Of a stretch of 64,000 nucleotides of DNA, positions 11,296 through 21,920 are shown one piece after another. How positions within the stretch are numbered: position 1 is the first letter of the stretch; each line of letters opens with the position of its first letter. Origin of the DNA: Leptodactylus fallax. Taxonomy: Eukaryota; Chordata; Amphibia; Anura; Leptodactylidae. The notes under the pieces are model-generated. The model had not been told where the DNA came from. It saw nothing but the letters and a program-made list of their open reading frames with translations, and ran no database searches. The DNA lies in contig CAMRHE010000166.1 in NCBI GenBank assembly GCA_947044405.1, positions 3,163,501 through 3,227,500 on the forward strand. Reading direction: 5' to 3'. The position numbers and the translations under genes are program-made.

Positions 11296-11503
11296 TATAT
11301 ATCACAGAGCTCAGCTTCTCCCTCTCATATAAACCTATATATCACAGTGCTAGACTTTTCTCCCTCTATCATATAAGCCTATATATCACAGAGCTCAGCT
11401 GGTCTTGTTCTATCATATAAGCCTCAACCTCAGCTTCACGCCTCTATCATATAAACCTATATATCACAGTGCTCGGCTTCTCTCCCTCTATAATATAAAA
11501 TTC
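11296..11503 (+). repeat. Minisatellite, right part (about 43-bp unit)
   Basis: Five further units continue the array begun at 7740, with variants CACAGTGCTAGACTTTTC and CACAGAGCTCAGCTGG. It ends at TATAATATAAAATTC. Confidence 0.85.
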
Positions 11504-12126
11504 CCAGTAATAGTGAATTGCAAACCGGACTACCACACCCCAAATGACCAGCTTGCAAAGGGTTGACATAGTAAAAGGGCCTTTGGGGGGGGATTATTTA
11601 TTTAACTTTTTTTTTTTGCAATTTTTTTGTCCCATCAGGTGATTTGAACCAGCAATCATTCAGTAATATACAATGGTTCAGTAATATATACTGCAATACT
11701 GATGTATTGGAGTATATACTGGCTGTCAGTCTATCCACATGCATATGCACAGGTAAGACGCAGTTCTGGGGGGCCAATCATGGGGGAATTCATTTAATAA
11801 TCCCCGTAGACAGTGAGGTCATGATTTACTGAGACAGATTAACACCCACAATTTCAATCTAGCTTTGACCATGGGTACTAGAGCAGGGTGCCAGCTTTAT
11901 GTAACAGCTGACACCTAGTCTCTATGGTGCCAACTCAGCTTTTAAGAGGGCACCATATTCACGCCATGAGAATACAGTGGATAGAGCTAACCCCTTGGTG
12001 ACATGAGCCATTATAGTTCAGATGACTGAACTGTCTCTCCATACAGCTGCTCACTGTGGAGCTAATTTATAGTACTGGATGAATGCCCTGTTTATTGGAT
12101 GAGTCCCCTGCTCCAATAAATGCACC
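11504..12126. other. No gene seen
   Basis: Anonymous sequence with a poly-T tract at 11,605-11,625. No repeat partner in the window and no frame with recognisable motifs. Confidence 0.5.
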
Positions 12127-12429
12127 AGTCCCTGATGCTCCGGTGTCCTCCCAGTGTGGTCCGTTCTTTCAGATCCGACGCCTTCTCAAAGTGAAACTGC
12201 TCACTGGCTGTGATGTCATGGATCCCTTTAGCTGAGGCCACTGATTGGCCTCAGCAATCAAGTGTGGTGGGGACTTCCGCCACACGTCAACACTGGACCG
12301 AGAAGACCGGACTGCGCTGGGAGGCACCAGAGAACTGTGTAAAGGCGAGTATGATTTTTTTTTTTCACTGCCCCCGGCTCATTTATAAATTAAACGGGTT
12401 ATCCATTTTTGCCTGGACAACCCCTTTAA
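12127..12429. mobile_element. TTAA-type MITE, left end lost
   Basis: The right end GCCTGGACAACCCCTTTAA is the family end, with TTAA at 12,426-12,429. The interior shares GATTGGCCTCAG, GGACTTCCGCCACAC and GACCGGACTGCGCTGGGAG with the copies at 828 and 48,390. The expected left end GGGGTTGTCC is missing. Confidence 0.6.
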
Positions 12430-12515
12430 GTGAAAAATTTAAATGGTGCCCCCCCCTCCAAAGATGGAAAATTAACGATAAGCAAGAACACTTATCAGTG
12501 GCCCTCCAGTGGTCA

Positions 12516-12770
12516 ATGTAAAGGGAACCTGTCAGCAAGATCTTGCCCCTAAAAATATCAGCAGTACCCAAGGAGGCATTTCACCTGTTGCCCAACGCTG
12601 CCTGCATAATCTATCAGCACTGCATCTATCCATAGAAAAATTGCCTTTATTCAATATGCACATTTGGGTTTTAAAGTCAAGAGGATGGAGATCTAGTTTA
12701 TAAAGTCATCCCATTGCCTCCCTTCTGCTGCGCTGTACCCAGCCTATGACATACTCACTTCAGCTTGATT
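12516..12770. mobile_element. T2-like MITE end, different subfamily
   Basis: It starts TAAAGGGAACCTGTCAGC, a terminal sequence I know from frog T2-type MITEs (TTAAAGGGAACCTGTCA). No matching right end was found, so it is a fragment. Confidence 0.45.
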
Positions 12771-12839
12771 AAATCTTGTGCATTTACAGTGGTTCTTAAG
12801 CTTAGCACTAAAGCAGGGTGTACATCCTTGTCTTAATTT

Positions 12840-13075
12840 CATCACTGTACATGGACCAGGTGCTCAGTGACGCATCTCAGCCAGGTGACTTATGTCAGTG
12901 ATGTCATCGTATGTAAGCATCACAGCTTTTGGTGCTGCAAACCATGGCATACGAAAGAAAGGGAATCGGGAGCAGACAATGGAGCAAGGGGTCAGGTGAG
13001 TATGCCTTTTTTTTTCCTTTTATACCCACACCCTCTGCCCATGAAGTTGCTCAAAATCCTGGACAACCCCTTTAA
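12840..13075. mobile_element. TTAA-type MITE fragment
   Basis: The right end is CCTGGACAACCCCTTTAA (TTAA 13,072-13,075), preceded by TCAGGTGAGTATG and a T-rich run as in the copy at 47.4 kb. The left arm is diverged. Confidence 0.55.
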
Positions 13076-13205
13076 GTCCACATTTGTCCTCCTAACTTTC
13101 CCCTCTCAAGTTAGAAAATTAGAGATTATCTCTAGGGGCACCATGGGGGATTACTGTGGATTTAAGAATTTTATTAATCTGCCTGCCTGGGGGAGGGGAC
13201 ACAGA

Positions 13206-13402
13206 GCCACAGTCAGTGTCAGTGTTCTTCCAAAGAACACTCTTCACTGGCACTGACTATGGCACTGGTCCTTCCTTCCCCTTCCCCAGGAGTCAATTTA
13301 TTACAATTAATCTGACTGCCATGTGGAGGAGGCTAGTGACACAGTTAGTGCCCGTGAAAAATGTTCTCCTGATGAATACTGACACTAACTGTTGCACTGG
13401 CC
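13206..13402. repeat. Two related hairpins in tandem
   Basis: Positions 13,206-13,266 and 13,340-13,402 are each close to self-complementary. Each is built from CAGTCAGTGTCAGTG-like and CACTGGCACTGACT-like arms around a GTTCT core, and each ends GCACTGG. They are diverged copies of one hairpin. Confidence 0.65.
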
Positions 13403-13410
13403 CCACAAGG

Positions 13411-13906
13411 GGCACCACAAATCAACATCAGTGACTGTGCCTGCGCATGTGCATTAGTGGGTCCGCCCATTGCCCTTATCATCCATTCAGATACCTATCA
13501 CTTACTTACACGCAGCCGCTCAGAGTCTGTACGCAGTGGTGTGGAGACAGTGTGTAAGGTCATGTCAAATGGGAGGGAGCTATGAGAGCTGCGGCCCTCA
13601 GAGCTCCCTCCTGCTTGATGTGACCTTACAAACAGTCTCCACTCTACTGCATATGGACGCCAAGATCTCTCTCTCTCTCTCTCTTTGGCTCTTCTCTCTG
13701 GATGAACTGCAGCTCTCACAGCTCCATCCTGCACAATGTGACCTTACACACATTCCATGCATATGCATGCTGAGCGGCTGTGTGTAAGTAAGTGATAGGT
13801 GCCTGGACAGAGGATATGGGCCCCCTAATGCAACGGAGTGGGCATGCAGCAGCAGCCATACTAGGGGCAAGGTCAGGCACAAGTCACTGATGTTGAGTTG
13901 TGGTGC
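13411..13906. mobile_element. Large palindrome (about 495 bp), MITE-like
   Basis: The outer arms begin GGCACCACAAATCAACATCA and end TGATGTTGAGTTGTGGTGCC, inverted. Inner arms ACCTATCACTTACTTACAC and GTGTAAGTAAGTGATAGGT are nearly exact. A further inner pair surrounds GGAGGGAGCT, and a (CT)n run lies at 13,664-13,686. Short frames on both strands mirror one another because of the palindrome and are not genes. Superfamily unknown. Confidence 0.75.
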
Positions 13907-14330
13907 CAGGCATTGCAGCTACTTCAGGGACTCAGCAGTCTGTCATGTGAGGCGAGATACTCATCACGCCTCATGGCAGATAAATCCCTGTCAAGAAGGG
14001 AAAACAATAGCAATGATCTTAGACAAGCAATTGTCACTACCCATCAATCTGGGAAGGGTTATAAGGCCAATTACAACCAATGTGAATCATCAAACAGTGA
14101 AAAAGATTATTCACAAGTGGAAAACTTTCAAAACAGTTGACAATATTCCCAGGAGTGGATGTCCCAGTAAATTCACTCCAAGTTCAGACCGTGCAATGGT
14201 CGGAGAAGCTGCAAAAACACCCAAGAACTACATCTGAGCATCAGTGAGCATGTTAAATGTTCAAGTTCAAGACATTTGTTCATAAAAACAAGGTGTTTGC
14301 TTCGTAAACCCTCTCTAGAGACTATTTGTA
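13907..14330 (+). pseudogene. Tc1 transposase N-terminal fragment
   Basis: The frame at 13,973-14,137 encodes SNDLRQAIVTTHQSGKGYK, the first helix-turn-helix of a Tc1 transposase that reads the terminal repeat. Frameshifted continuation gives IIHKWKTFKTVDNIPRSGCPSK, the second helix and the GRP-like linker. No catalytic residues follow and no inverted repeat is seen. The same family has a fragment at 37.6 kb (SNDLRKAI, HQSRKGY). Confidence 0.75.
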
Positions 14331-15384
14331 TATTAACTACCTAGGGAAGGATTCCTTGTGTTACCCAAGTGGGAACCCATATCTATTAGTGTGGTCGCCT
14401 ACCCTACCAATATTCTACTGTAGAAGAGTTACCATGAAAGAAATAGAGATAGTGGTAGTTTATAAACCCTGTAGATTATAATTGCTTGATATACCATACT
14501 CAGTGGATCCCAATTGTTTCATATACTAGACCCTATGGATTACAATTGTTTGATCTCCCAGACTCTGTGTATTATAATTGTTGGATCTACTAAACATAAC
14601 ATTTAGCTTATCAAAATTGGTGAATTGCAAGTAATATTATTTTACTAAACTTGCATAACTAACCAATTTGTTAACAAAACTTGCAGATTAAATATACAAA
14701 TAGTTTTATTAGTGTGTTTTTAAAGAGCATCTAGTCAATACCAGGGCTTTTTTAACAACATGGCATAATAACATTTTTGGGCACATTCTGGAAAACACTA
14801 AACACAAAATCGTGTAGAAAGTAACCTGCACTAAAATACATCTGTCCAAGTACAGCTTTTGAGGATAACGTTAGTGTCAGGACAGAAAAGGAGTCAGGAC
14901 CATAAGATTGATTTGTATGTGTTAAACAATAGAATTATGTCCACTACACAAGCATAATTAAATCAGTCTGCACTGCATTAAAGATTTCTAACTCTTTCAA
15001 AGCAAGTGGTAGAGAACACCGAGCTCCTCTATGGAATTTATGTATCACTTTTTATTGGTTGAAACCACATTGCTCCAAAGTTGTTGAGTTGCACCCAGTG
15101 GTCAGTGAGCTTAAGCCTAATATTTCTTATTTTACGTTTAAGGTAGAATTTTATACTTAGGAAAAGGGAACATTTCACTCTCATCAACATATCATATATT
15201 TATAACAAGAGTCATAGTTTCATAATGCATGCCAAATGTCTTTAGCCAGAGGAGAAGAGGTTAGATGGAATTTATATTCTGTACTGTCTCACTAAGCTGA
15301 TTTTGTATTCTAGTGATACAGTACCTCTTCCTAGTGTATTAAATGCTAAAATGGTATATTTGTTAATTCAAATACAAAGAAGTC
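14331..15384. other. No gene seen
   Basis: AT-rich anonymous sequence. A loose repetition of a CCCTATGGATTACAATTGTTTGAT-like phrase occurs at 14,465-14,590 (about three diverged 55-bp units). No other structure. Confidence 0.5.
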
Positions 15385-15388
15385 TAAG

Positions 15389-15634
15389 GCTGGATTCACA
15401 CTTGCATTGGACTCTGCCGCAGAATCCGGTTAAAATCAGCTGAGAGAAAAGTCCTGCAAGGAGGACTTTTCTCTCTGCCGATTTCAGTATAAAACCAGCG
15501 GAAGCCCGGCAGACCCCATTATAGTCTATGGTTTCCATGTGTAACTGCTTTTTAAGCAGACAGGGTCTCCATCTTTCGGGTCCCCATGTGGACCTGAACG
15601 ACAGAAACCCGAACGCTAGTGTGAACCTAGCGTA
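15389..15634. mobile_element. Palindromic MITE, CACAC/GTGTGAA end type
   Basis: The left end is GGCTGGATTCACACTTGC and the right end is GCTAGTGTGAACCTAGC. An exact inner hairpin, AGAGAAAAGTCCT / AGGACTTTTCTCT, lies at 15,441-15,473. CCATTATAGTCTATGG is shared with the element at 27.6 kb. Confidence 0.65.
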
Positions 15635-15670
15635 ACTTTGGTAGTCCAAGTAAGTAATAATGACTGCTGT

Positions 15671-16323
15671 TGTAACGTCTCTGCCTGTTCTGGTCTCTGC
15701 GCCACCCTCCGCCCGCACGCTATGAGGCAGGAGGCATGTTCAGTTTGGTTCCTTGCTTAAGATTCTTATTGAACACTGTCCTAGACTATGTAATTGAATT
15801 TCAGCCACACCCATCTCCTGCACCTTGTTTCTTTCAGCTACTCAATAGTTAATCTTAGCCTTGCCTGTGTGATTGACAGCCTATCTACCAATCAAGTCTA
15901 GGGCAAGTTCTGACTTGCTATAAACAGGTCATCAACCCTCAAATGGGTGCTGGCTATTGAGATTCTGTCTTGTGACTTGTCCCTGCTAGCTCCTTTTCTG
16001 CTATTACCTGTATTCTTATTCCTGACCTCTGGCTTTGACTTTGACTATTCTCTTGGATTGTGATTCTGTACTGCCTTGCTCGACTGTTACAGACCCCTTG
16101 GCTTGCTGACCTCCCTTTTGTTGTTTTTTGTCCTGTCTGCGTTCTGTGTTGTCACTTATTCAGAGTAGGGACCGGCTCCAAGTTGTTCCTGTCATTAGGA
16201 CAGTGAGACAAGTAGGCAGGGACAGGGTCTGGGTCTACTTGAGGGGTCACTGTCTCTGTATTCCCTTCCTCTCAGGTTTCTGCAGCAGCACTGGGGATTT
16301 GCTCAACTGGCAAGTCCCTTACA
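15671..16323 (+). mobile_element. Solo LTR with 5-bp target duplication
   Basis: It begins TGTAACGTCTCTGCC and ends CCCTTACA, the TG...CA ends of an LTR. GCTGT flanks both sides (15,666-15,670 and 16,324-16,328). A TATA-like TGCTATAAACAGG lies at about 15,918. No internal coding region or second LTR is present, so the provirus-like body was lost by LTR recombination. It matches the LTR at 32,216 along most of its length. A TGTAACG start and 5-bp duplication fit Ty3/gypsy, but without pol this is inference. Confidence 0.85.
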
Positions 16324-16571
16324 GCTGTATTTGATTATTTCTGTCATTTAGTCTTGGTGTTACTTGTAGGTGTGTTTAAGCATTTAGTGTCTAATTATTT
16401 TAGTTGCATTTATTTCTAGAGCTATGTAATATATGGCATTATGTATAGATTTATTTTTCCAATCCTTCATGTCAACTTGTAAGTTACATTGTTCAGTATA
16501 AATACTGTAGGTGTCATGTATTTTACAAACTAGCAGATTTATTAGTTTTTATCTGGTCTTTTAGAGCTATA

Positions 16572-18122
16572 TACAGTGAAAAATGACTGTTATTGTGAAC
16601 AGTTAAGCAAGTTGAAGATAAAATGATCTTCAAAAGGCATAACATTAAAGCTTCCCAAGATTCCCAATGTAGTTTTTTTGGTAAAAAAAAATAGTTTCAT
16701 ATTTTACATTTTTAAAATAACAAAAAATGAAAATGGCCCGATGCAAAAGTGTGGGCACCCTGCATGGTTAGTACCTAGTAGCACTCCCTTTGGCAAGAAT
16801 CACAGCTTGTAAACACTTTTTGTAGCCAGCCAAGAGTCATTCAATTCTTGTTTGAGGGATTTTCATCTATTCTTCCTTGGAAAAGTCTTCCAGTTCTGTG
16901 AGATTCCTGGATCGTCTTGCATGCATTGCTCTTTTGAGGTCTAGCCACAGATTTTAAATGATGTTCAGATCAGAGGACTGTGAGGGCCATGGTAAAACCT
17001 TCAGCGTGCGCTTTTTTAGGTAGTCTATGGTGTATTTTGACGTGTGTTTAGGATCATTATCCATTTATAGAAGCCATCCTCTTTTCAGTTTCATCTTTTT
17101 TTTACAGATGGTGTTATGTTTGCTTCAAGAATTTGCTGAAATTTCATTGAATCCATTCTTCCCTTTACCCATGAAATGTTCCCTGTGCCATTGGCTGCAA
17201 CACAACCCCAAAGCATGATTGATCCCCCCCCATGCTTAATGGTTGGAGAAATGTTCTTTTCCTGAAATTCTGTACCCTTTTTTTCTCCAAATATAGCTTT
17301 GATCATTGTGGCCAAAGACTTCTATTTTAACTTCATCGGTCCACAGGACTTGTTTCCAAAATGCTTCAGGCTTGTTTAGATGTTCTTTTGCAAGCTTCTG
17401 GACGCAGGAGAGGTTTTCTTCTGATGACTCTTCCATGAAAGCTATATTTGTGCAGGTATCGCTGAGCAGTAGAACAATGTACCACAACTCCAGAGTCTGC
17501 TAAATCTTCCTGAAGGTCTTTTGCAGTCAACCAGGGGTTCTGATTTGCCACTCTGGCAATCCTACGAGCAGCTGTCTCTGAAATTTTTCTTGGTCTTCCA
17601 GACCTTATCTTGACCTCCTCTGTTCCTGGCAACTGACACTTCTTAATGACATTTTGAGCTGAGGAAAGGGTAACTTGAAAACGCTTTGCTATCTTCTTAT
17701 AGCCTTCGCCTGCTTTGTGGGCCTCCACCATTTTCATTTTCAGGGCGCTAGGCAGCTGCTTAGAAGAATCCATGGCTGCTGTATTTTGGCACAAGGTTAG
17801 AGGAGGCTGTGTATTTATAAAGCTGTAACATTTACATCACTTGGCCTTTCCTAATGATGATAGTGAACAAGCCATAATCTTAACTGGCTAAAGAAGGCCT
17901 GAAACCTTGGTCAAAATTATCTGAGCACACAAATCTACAAGGGTTCCCAAACTTTTGCAACGTGCTCCTTTCCCTTTTTCACTCTAAAATTGTACTCAAA
18001 CATAATAATACACTGATATTGCTTAAAATTATAGACAAGTGTGTTTAATCTTTAACTTTATGCCTTTTAAAGATCATTTCATCTTCAACTTGTTTAACTG
18101 TTCACAATAACAGTCATTTTAT
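16572..18122 (-). mobile_element. Tc1 element, full length but decayed
   Basis: The left side has TACAGTG then ACTGTTATTGTGAACAGTTA. The right side has TAACTGTTCACAATAACAGT near 18,096-18,114, the inverted copy. Inner repeat pairs such as GCAAAAGTGTGGGCACCC and GGGTTCCCAAACTTTTGC extend the TIRs to about 200 bp. The length of 1.55 kb is normal for Tc1. The last few terminal bases on the right are eroded. Confidence 0.85.
16790..17794 (-). pseudogene. Tc1 transposase with a stop replacing the catalytic Glu
   Basis: The N-terminus MDSSKQLPSALKMKMVEAHK and GEGYKKIAKRFQVTLSSAQN form the first helix-turn-helix, and SGRPRKISETAARR the hinge. The core has VLWTDEVKIEVFG (first Asp), [18 protein letters not shown] and DNDPKHTSK (second Asp). 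At SDLNII the catalytic Glu codon has become TAA (16,954-16,956 on the minus strand). Frameshifts occur near 17,370-17,400 and 17,240. The start at the internal Met of MDSSKQ (about 17,773) is more typical than the upstream Met at 17,794. The protein is inactive. Confidence 0.88.
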
Positions 18123-18329
18123 AACTTTTTAACATTAATAATGAACTGTTCTAGTGATGTATAGATTTAGGAATATGACTATTTAATTGTGTCATAGTCA
18201 ATATCTGGGCATAAACAATAATCTAATTCTAGTTCTTGCCTTGAACTTAGTTTATATTCTACCTTTTTTATATTGCTTGTCATCCCATTTAGATATCATG
18301 CTGTTTCTGAATAGTGTGAAAGTTCATCA

Positions 18330-18990
18330 TGTAATGACCAGTGGATGAGGACCCAAAGTACTACCAAATTGATTGGACCTTGAGCCACTCTTTACAGTGG
18401 TTGTCTAACTAGTTTTCCCGGCATCAACCCTTTAATCACTGTATAGGGATCTGGACTATCGGTAAACCACCATGGTCGCTTCCTCTTGCAATGGTCCTTG
18501 GATTAAAAAAAAGCTGGTTTAGCAGGCCAGGAGATGCCATTTGAGGCACCAGTGGTCAGACAGGAGAGTAGTTTGGGTTCAAGTCAAAGGTCAGGGTGGG
18601 TATTTGTATGAGATCAAGATCACGGTAATTGGCACAGGTGTGTAAGTCAGAGAACAAATTAAGGTCAATGCAGATAAACAGTAGAGCAAAAACTGAACCT
18701 AGGAGCAAGATCAGATAACAAGCTGGGGTCAGTACACAAGTAACTGAACAGCAATATTGCAAATACCTTCGACAGGACACAAGCAGACTAGGAAACTTTA
18801 TTCAGACACAGAGCAGAGAACTCAGCACAGTTATATAAGAGAGGATCAGCTATGATAATAATAATAATAATCTATTTATATAGTGTCAACTTTACAAATC
18901 AGAGGACACATGAACAGAGAATATGAGACAATGAGCTATGATTGGTTTGTGTGCTGGTCCTCTAAAAAGCAGACAGAGCCAAGAGCACCC
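18330..18990 (-). mobile_element. Probable degenerate LTR on the minus strand
   Basis: On the minus strand a TATA-like CTTATATAACTG (about 18,830) is followed by AATAAAG, then a pyrimidine-rich stretch with TGACCTTTGACTTGAACCC and an end at GGTCATTACA (18,330). This layout resembles the two solo LTRs in the window. I could not identify the far end or a target duplication. Confidence 0.35.
18857..18933 (-). mobile_element. Short L2-tail insertion with 9-bp target duplication
   Basis: A TAA repeat followed by CTATTTATATAGTGTCAAC is the reverse complement of an L2-type 3' end. AGCTATGAT is present on both sides (18,848-18,856 and 18,934-18,942), so this is a severely 5'-truncated retrotransposition event of about 77 bp. 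Confidence 0.75.
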
Positions 18991-19000
18991 TATGGGAGTT

Positions 19001-19590
19001 TTAAAGTGGTAGTCTAGCCTCAAATTGATTTTTCATACTGATGATCTATCCACATGATAGGTCATCAGTATTTGATCTGTGGGGTCCAAAATCTGGAACC
19101 CACACAAATCAGCTGTTCCGGCAGCCTCCATGGGCCTTAAACTACAAGTTGATGAGGGCCATGTTCAGCACAACTCCTATTGAAGTAATAGGAATGGCAC
19201 TGAAACTGCTGCTATGCAGTGGATGCTTTACGCTACTCCTATAACTTGAGTAGGATTGGTCCTGAACACACCTACCATCTACTAGCAGCTTCCATAGGTT
19301 CCCTGGAAGCTGTCAAAACAGCTGATCAGTGCAAGGTCTGGGTGTCTAAACCCCCACAGATCACATACTGATGACCTATCCTGTAGATAGGCTTGAAAAA
19401 GGCAGTTGCTCACTGCCTAAATGAATTGCCTTTAAATTTCTATTTTTTACTTTTACTTTACTTTATTTTTTTAATAAATTACTTAATTTTTTTATTACAG
19501 CAGCACTTTTTTTTAAAGTCTTTTTTTCTACAAAAAAGTAGATAGGTCATCAGTGTAAAAAATCAACTTGAGGCCAGAAAACCCCTTTAA
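19001..19590. mobile_element. Large TTAA-flanked palindromic MITE (about 590 bp)
   Basis: The left TTAA is at 19,001-19,004 and the right at 19,587-19,590. The left end AGTGGTAGTCTAGCCTCAAA pairs with TTGAGGCCAGAAAACCCC. Inner arms ACTGATGATCTATCCACATG and ACTGATGACCTATCCTGTAG lie on either side of CAGCTGTTCCGG / CAGCTGATCAG. A second AGATAGGTCATCAGTG near 19,540 suggests an internal duplication. Confidence 0.7.
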
Positions 19591-20028
19591 GCAGGATAAG
19601 AGTAGACTGTATGTGAGTGTCATAAATCTCAGTTTAGCTACTACTGCTTTAAAGTTATTGTCAGAGTTCTCTCAGGCTTTTCCAATTAGCAGTTGAGGAA
19701 GGATACTTAAACCCTCTTCCTCCCCAGCCAGGTGCCTGCTATTTGGTTCTACCTAGTTTGGCTTTCATAACCTGATTGTTTGTGTTGAACTGCTTTATTC
19801 TGACCTCTGACTTGACACTGACATATTTTTCATACATAAATGTATTGTGTTGAGAAGACAAATACACTGACAAGCAAAAAGGTAACAATGTTTAAAATTT
19901 TGACTTTCAGGCTCCAAATCTCACCATCCATTACAGCTTTGATTGTGAGACTACCAACATATGATAGACAATAATCTTGGCTATCTCATAAATAAATTTG
20001 ACTTGCAACTATTCTGTTTGTTATTATT

Positions 20029-20995
20029 TAGGAGCAAACTTGCTGTAAGGACATTGAATTATTAGCTGTGAGCTTGAGACCTTTCTATCTACCAAGGGAA
20101 CTATTACATGTCATCGTGATAGCTGCATATGTCCCCCCTCTGTGAAAGCTGACGCTGCCTGCAAGGTCCTACAAGCCACGGTGAGCCAGCTGCAGTTGCG
20201 ACACCCCCAGGCCCTCCTTCTTGTGTCGGGTGACTTCAACCATGTCTCTCCATCATCCACACTACCCAGTTTCACACAGTATGTAACCTGCCACACAAGA
20301 GACAACAAAACACTAGACTTGTTCTTTGCCAACGCGAGGGAAGCATATAACTCATAAGCCCTACCGCTCCTGGGAAGATCGGATCACAACCTAGTGCATC
20401 TCTGACCTGTGTACAAGCCACTTGTACGTAGAGAACCAGCTGTCACCCGCACAGTGAGCATATGGTCCGAGGTGAGTGATGAGGCTCTGAGGGATTGTTT
20501 TGACACAACCGCATGGGAAGTTCTGCAGGATTCTTATGGAGAAGATATAGAAGGACTCACACACTGCATAACGGACTACATTAATTTTTTTGTGGACAAC
20601 ACAGTACACACAAAAGTGGTGAGGTGCTTTTCCAACAACAAACCATGGATTCATTCTGATATAAAAACACTACTTAAGGAGAAAAAGATGGCATTCAGGA
20701 CAAGAGATAAGGAGGGGCTGAGGGAAGTACAAAAGGAGCTGAGGCACCAAATCAGGCAGGAAAAAGCCAGTTATAAGGAAAAAATGGAAAAGCAAATGGA
20801 AAGGAAAGACATAAGGGGGTCTGGGAGGGGCTTAAGTCAATTTCAGGTCATAAACAGTCTGTCTATCAATGTAATGCCTCTTACCTTGGAACATTCCTGT
20901 TCATGTTTGTATTTGTAATTGTATCTGCTTATCTTTGCTGCTGTAACACTTTAAATTTCCCCATTGTGGGACTATTAAAGGACTATTATTATTAC

Positions 20996-21026
<31 letters not shown>

Positions 21027-21030
21027 CAGA
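20029..21030 (+). mobile_element. Internally deleted CR1/L2-group LINE copy
   Basis: This is the same family as the intact LINE at 42.1-45.4 kb. The 5' part starts at EQTCCKDIELLAV in the endonuclease. The 3' UTR (CACTTTAAATTTCCCCATTG) and a TTA-repeat tail at 20,985-21,025 are present. About 1.7 kb containing the reverse transcriptase is absent. The join falls in CAGTCTGTCT at about 20,857-20,866, and the same short word occurs at both deletion borders in the intact copy. Confidence 0.9.
20035..20860 (+). pseudogene. LINE endonuclease/linker fragment
   Basis: It encodes the later half of the APE-type endonuclease, the enzyme that nicks target DNA. Motifs are LLVSGDFNHVSPSS, TCHTRDNKTLDLFF and LGRSDHNLVHL, which carry catalytic Asp/Asn/His positions. 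The linker RDCFDTTAWEVLQDSYGED follows. Two in-frame stops (about 20,356 and 20,403), a frameshift near 20,140 and a lost G in the run after KDIR (about 20,815) break it. No reverse transcriptase remains. It is about 90 percent alike by eye to the intact copy. Confidence 0.9.
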
Positions 21031-21089
21031 TTGTAATTGCATTGTTACTGTTTTGCTCCTAAAAATCTAAATTTTTATTTTTATTATTT

Positions 21090-21402
21090 TGTTAGTATTT
21101 TGTAAATCCATCTTTGGCTTTCAACAATGCCTGAATGCTTTTGGGCATGATCTCGATCAGACTCAAGCATGTCTCGCCCAAAATCTACTGCCAGGTCTCT
21201 TCTACACGTTCCCAATATTGGTGTATACTGGTCAACTCACTTGGGTACAAATATAGCTTTTTCTTCAACTCTACCCACAAGTGTTCAATTGGGATGAGGT
21301 CTGGGTCTGAAGCCCAATCCAGCACCTCTACTTCATTTTGTCATTGAACCATTTCTTCACTAATCTCAACATATGCTTTGGGTCGTTGTCCTGCTGGAAT
21401 TG
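21090..21402 (-). pseudogene. Tc1 transposase C-terminal fragment
   Basis: On the minus strand the fragment starts at FQQDNDPKHM, carrying the second catalytic Asp right at the insertion border (21,385-21,402). It continues with LRLVKKWFND and, after a frameshift, the LNTCG/WVELKKKLY block where the Glu region should be. The terminal helix and SRSCPKAFRHC follow. Frameshifts and stops are frequent. It belongs with 23,270-23,770. Confidence 0.7.
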
Positions 21403-21920
21403 TCAGGATTCTCTATCCATCTGCTGCACCTTTAACATTACCATGCCAACCGGGAAGCTTTTGCAGTTTCAGAGGCTTCCTCGCTTGGCCCAGTTAGAAG
21501 CTGAGGAGGTCTATATAAGACCACGCTCTCCTGACATTAGTGCTGACTAATTTAGTTTGTTATTCCTAGTTTGGCTCTCCATTTTGTCTGTGAATTCCTG
21601 TTTGCTTACTGACCACTGGCTTGCTCCCTGGATTCCCTATTTGCCTCCTGATTCTGTTTTGATGTTCCCGGTTGGGTTTGTGACTCTTGGCTTGTTTCCT
21701 GGATATTGCTTTCGTCTCCTGTTTCTGCTTATTACGTCCCCTCCTGGTTTTGACCCTGCTGGTACAACTTCTCTTGTCTCCACACCATTTTTTTATTTTT
21801 AGTAGACTTTGTGTTGGTTTCTGCAGCAATGCATTTATTATTAGTACATTTATTTGTTTGGTGAAAATTCAGATTCCCAGATTCAGTGCAAGTCCAACTC
21901 TCGGTGAGCTCTGATGAAGG
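21403..21920 (+). mobile_element. Possible LTR fragment inside the old Tc1
   Basis: It starts TGTCAGGATTCTC exactly at the Tc1 break and contains a TATA-like GTCTATATAAGACCA (about 21,510). A pyrimidine-rich region of CTGTTTGCTTACTGACC type follows, like the solo LTRs. The hAT at 21,929 interrupts it and a few dozen bases may continue at 23,211-23,270. No target duplication was found. Confidence 0.45.
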
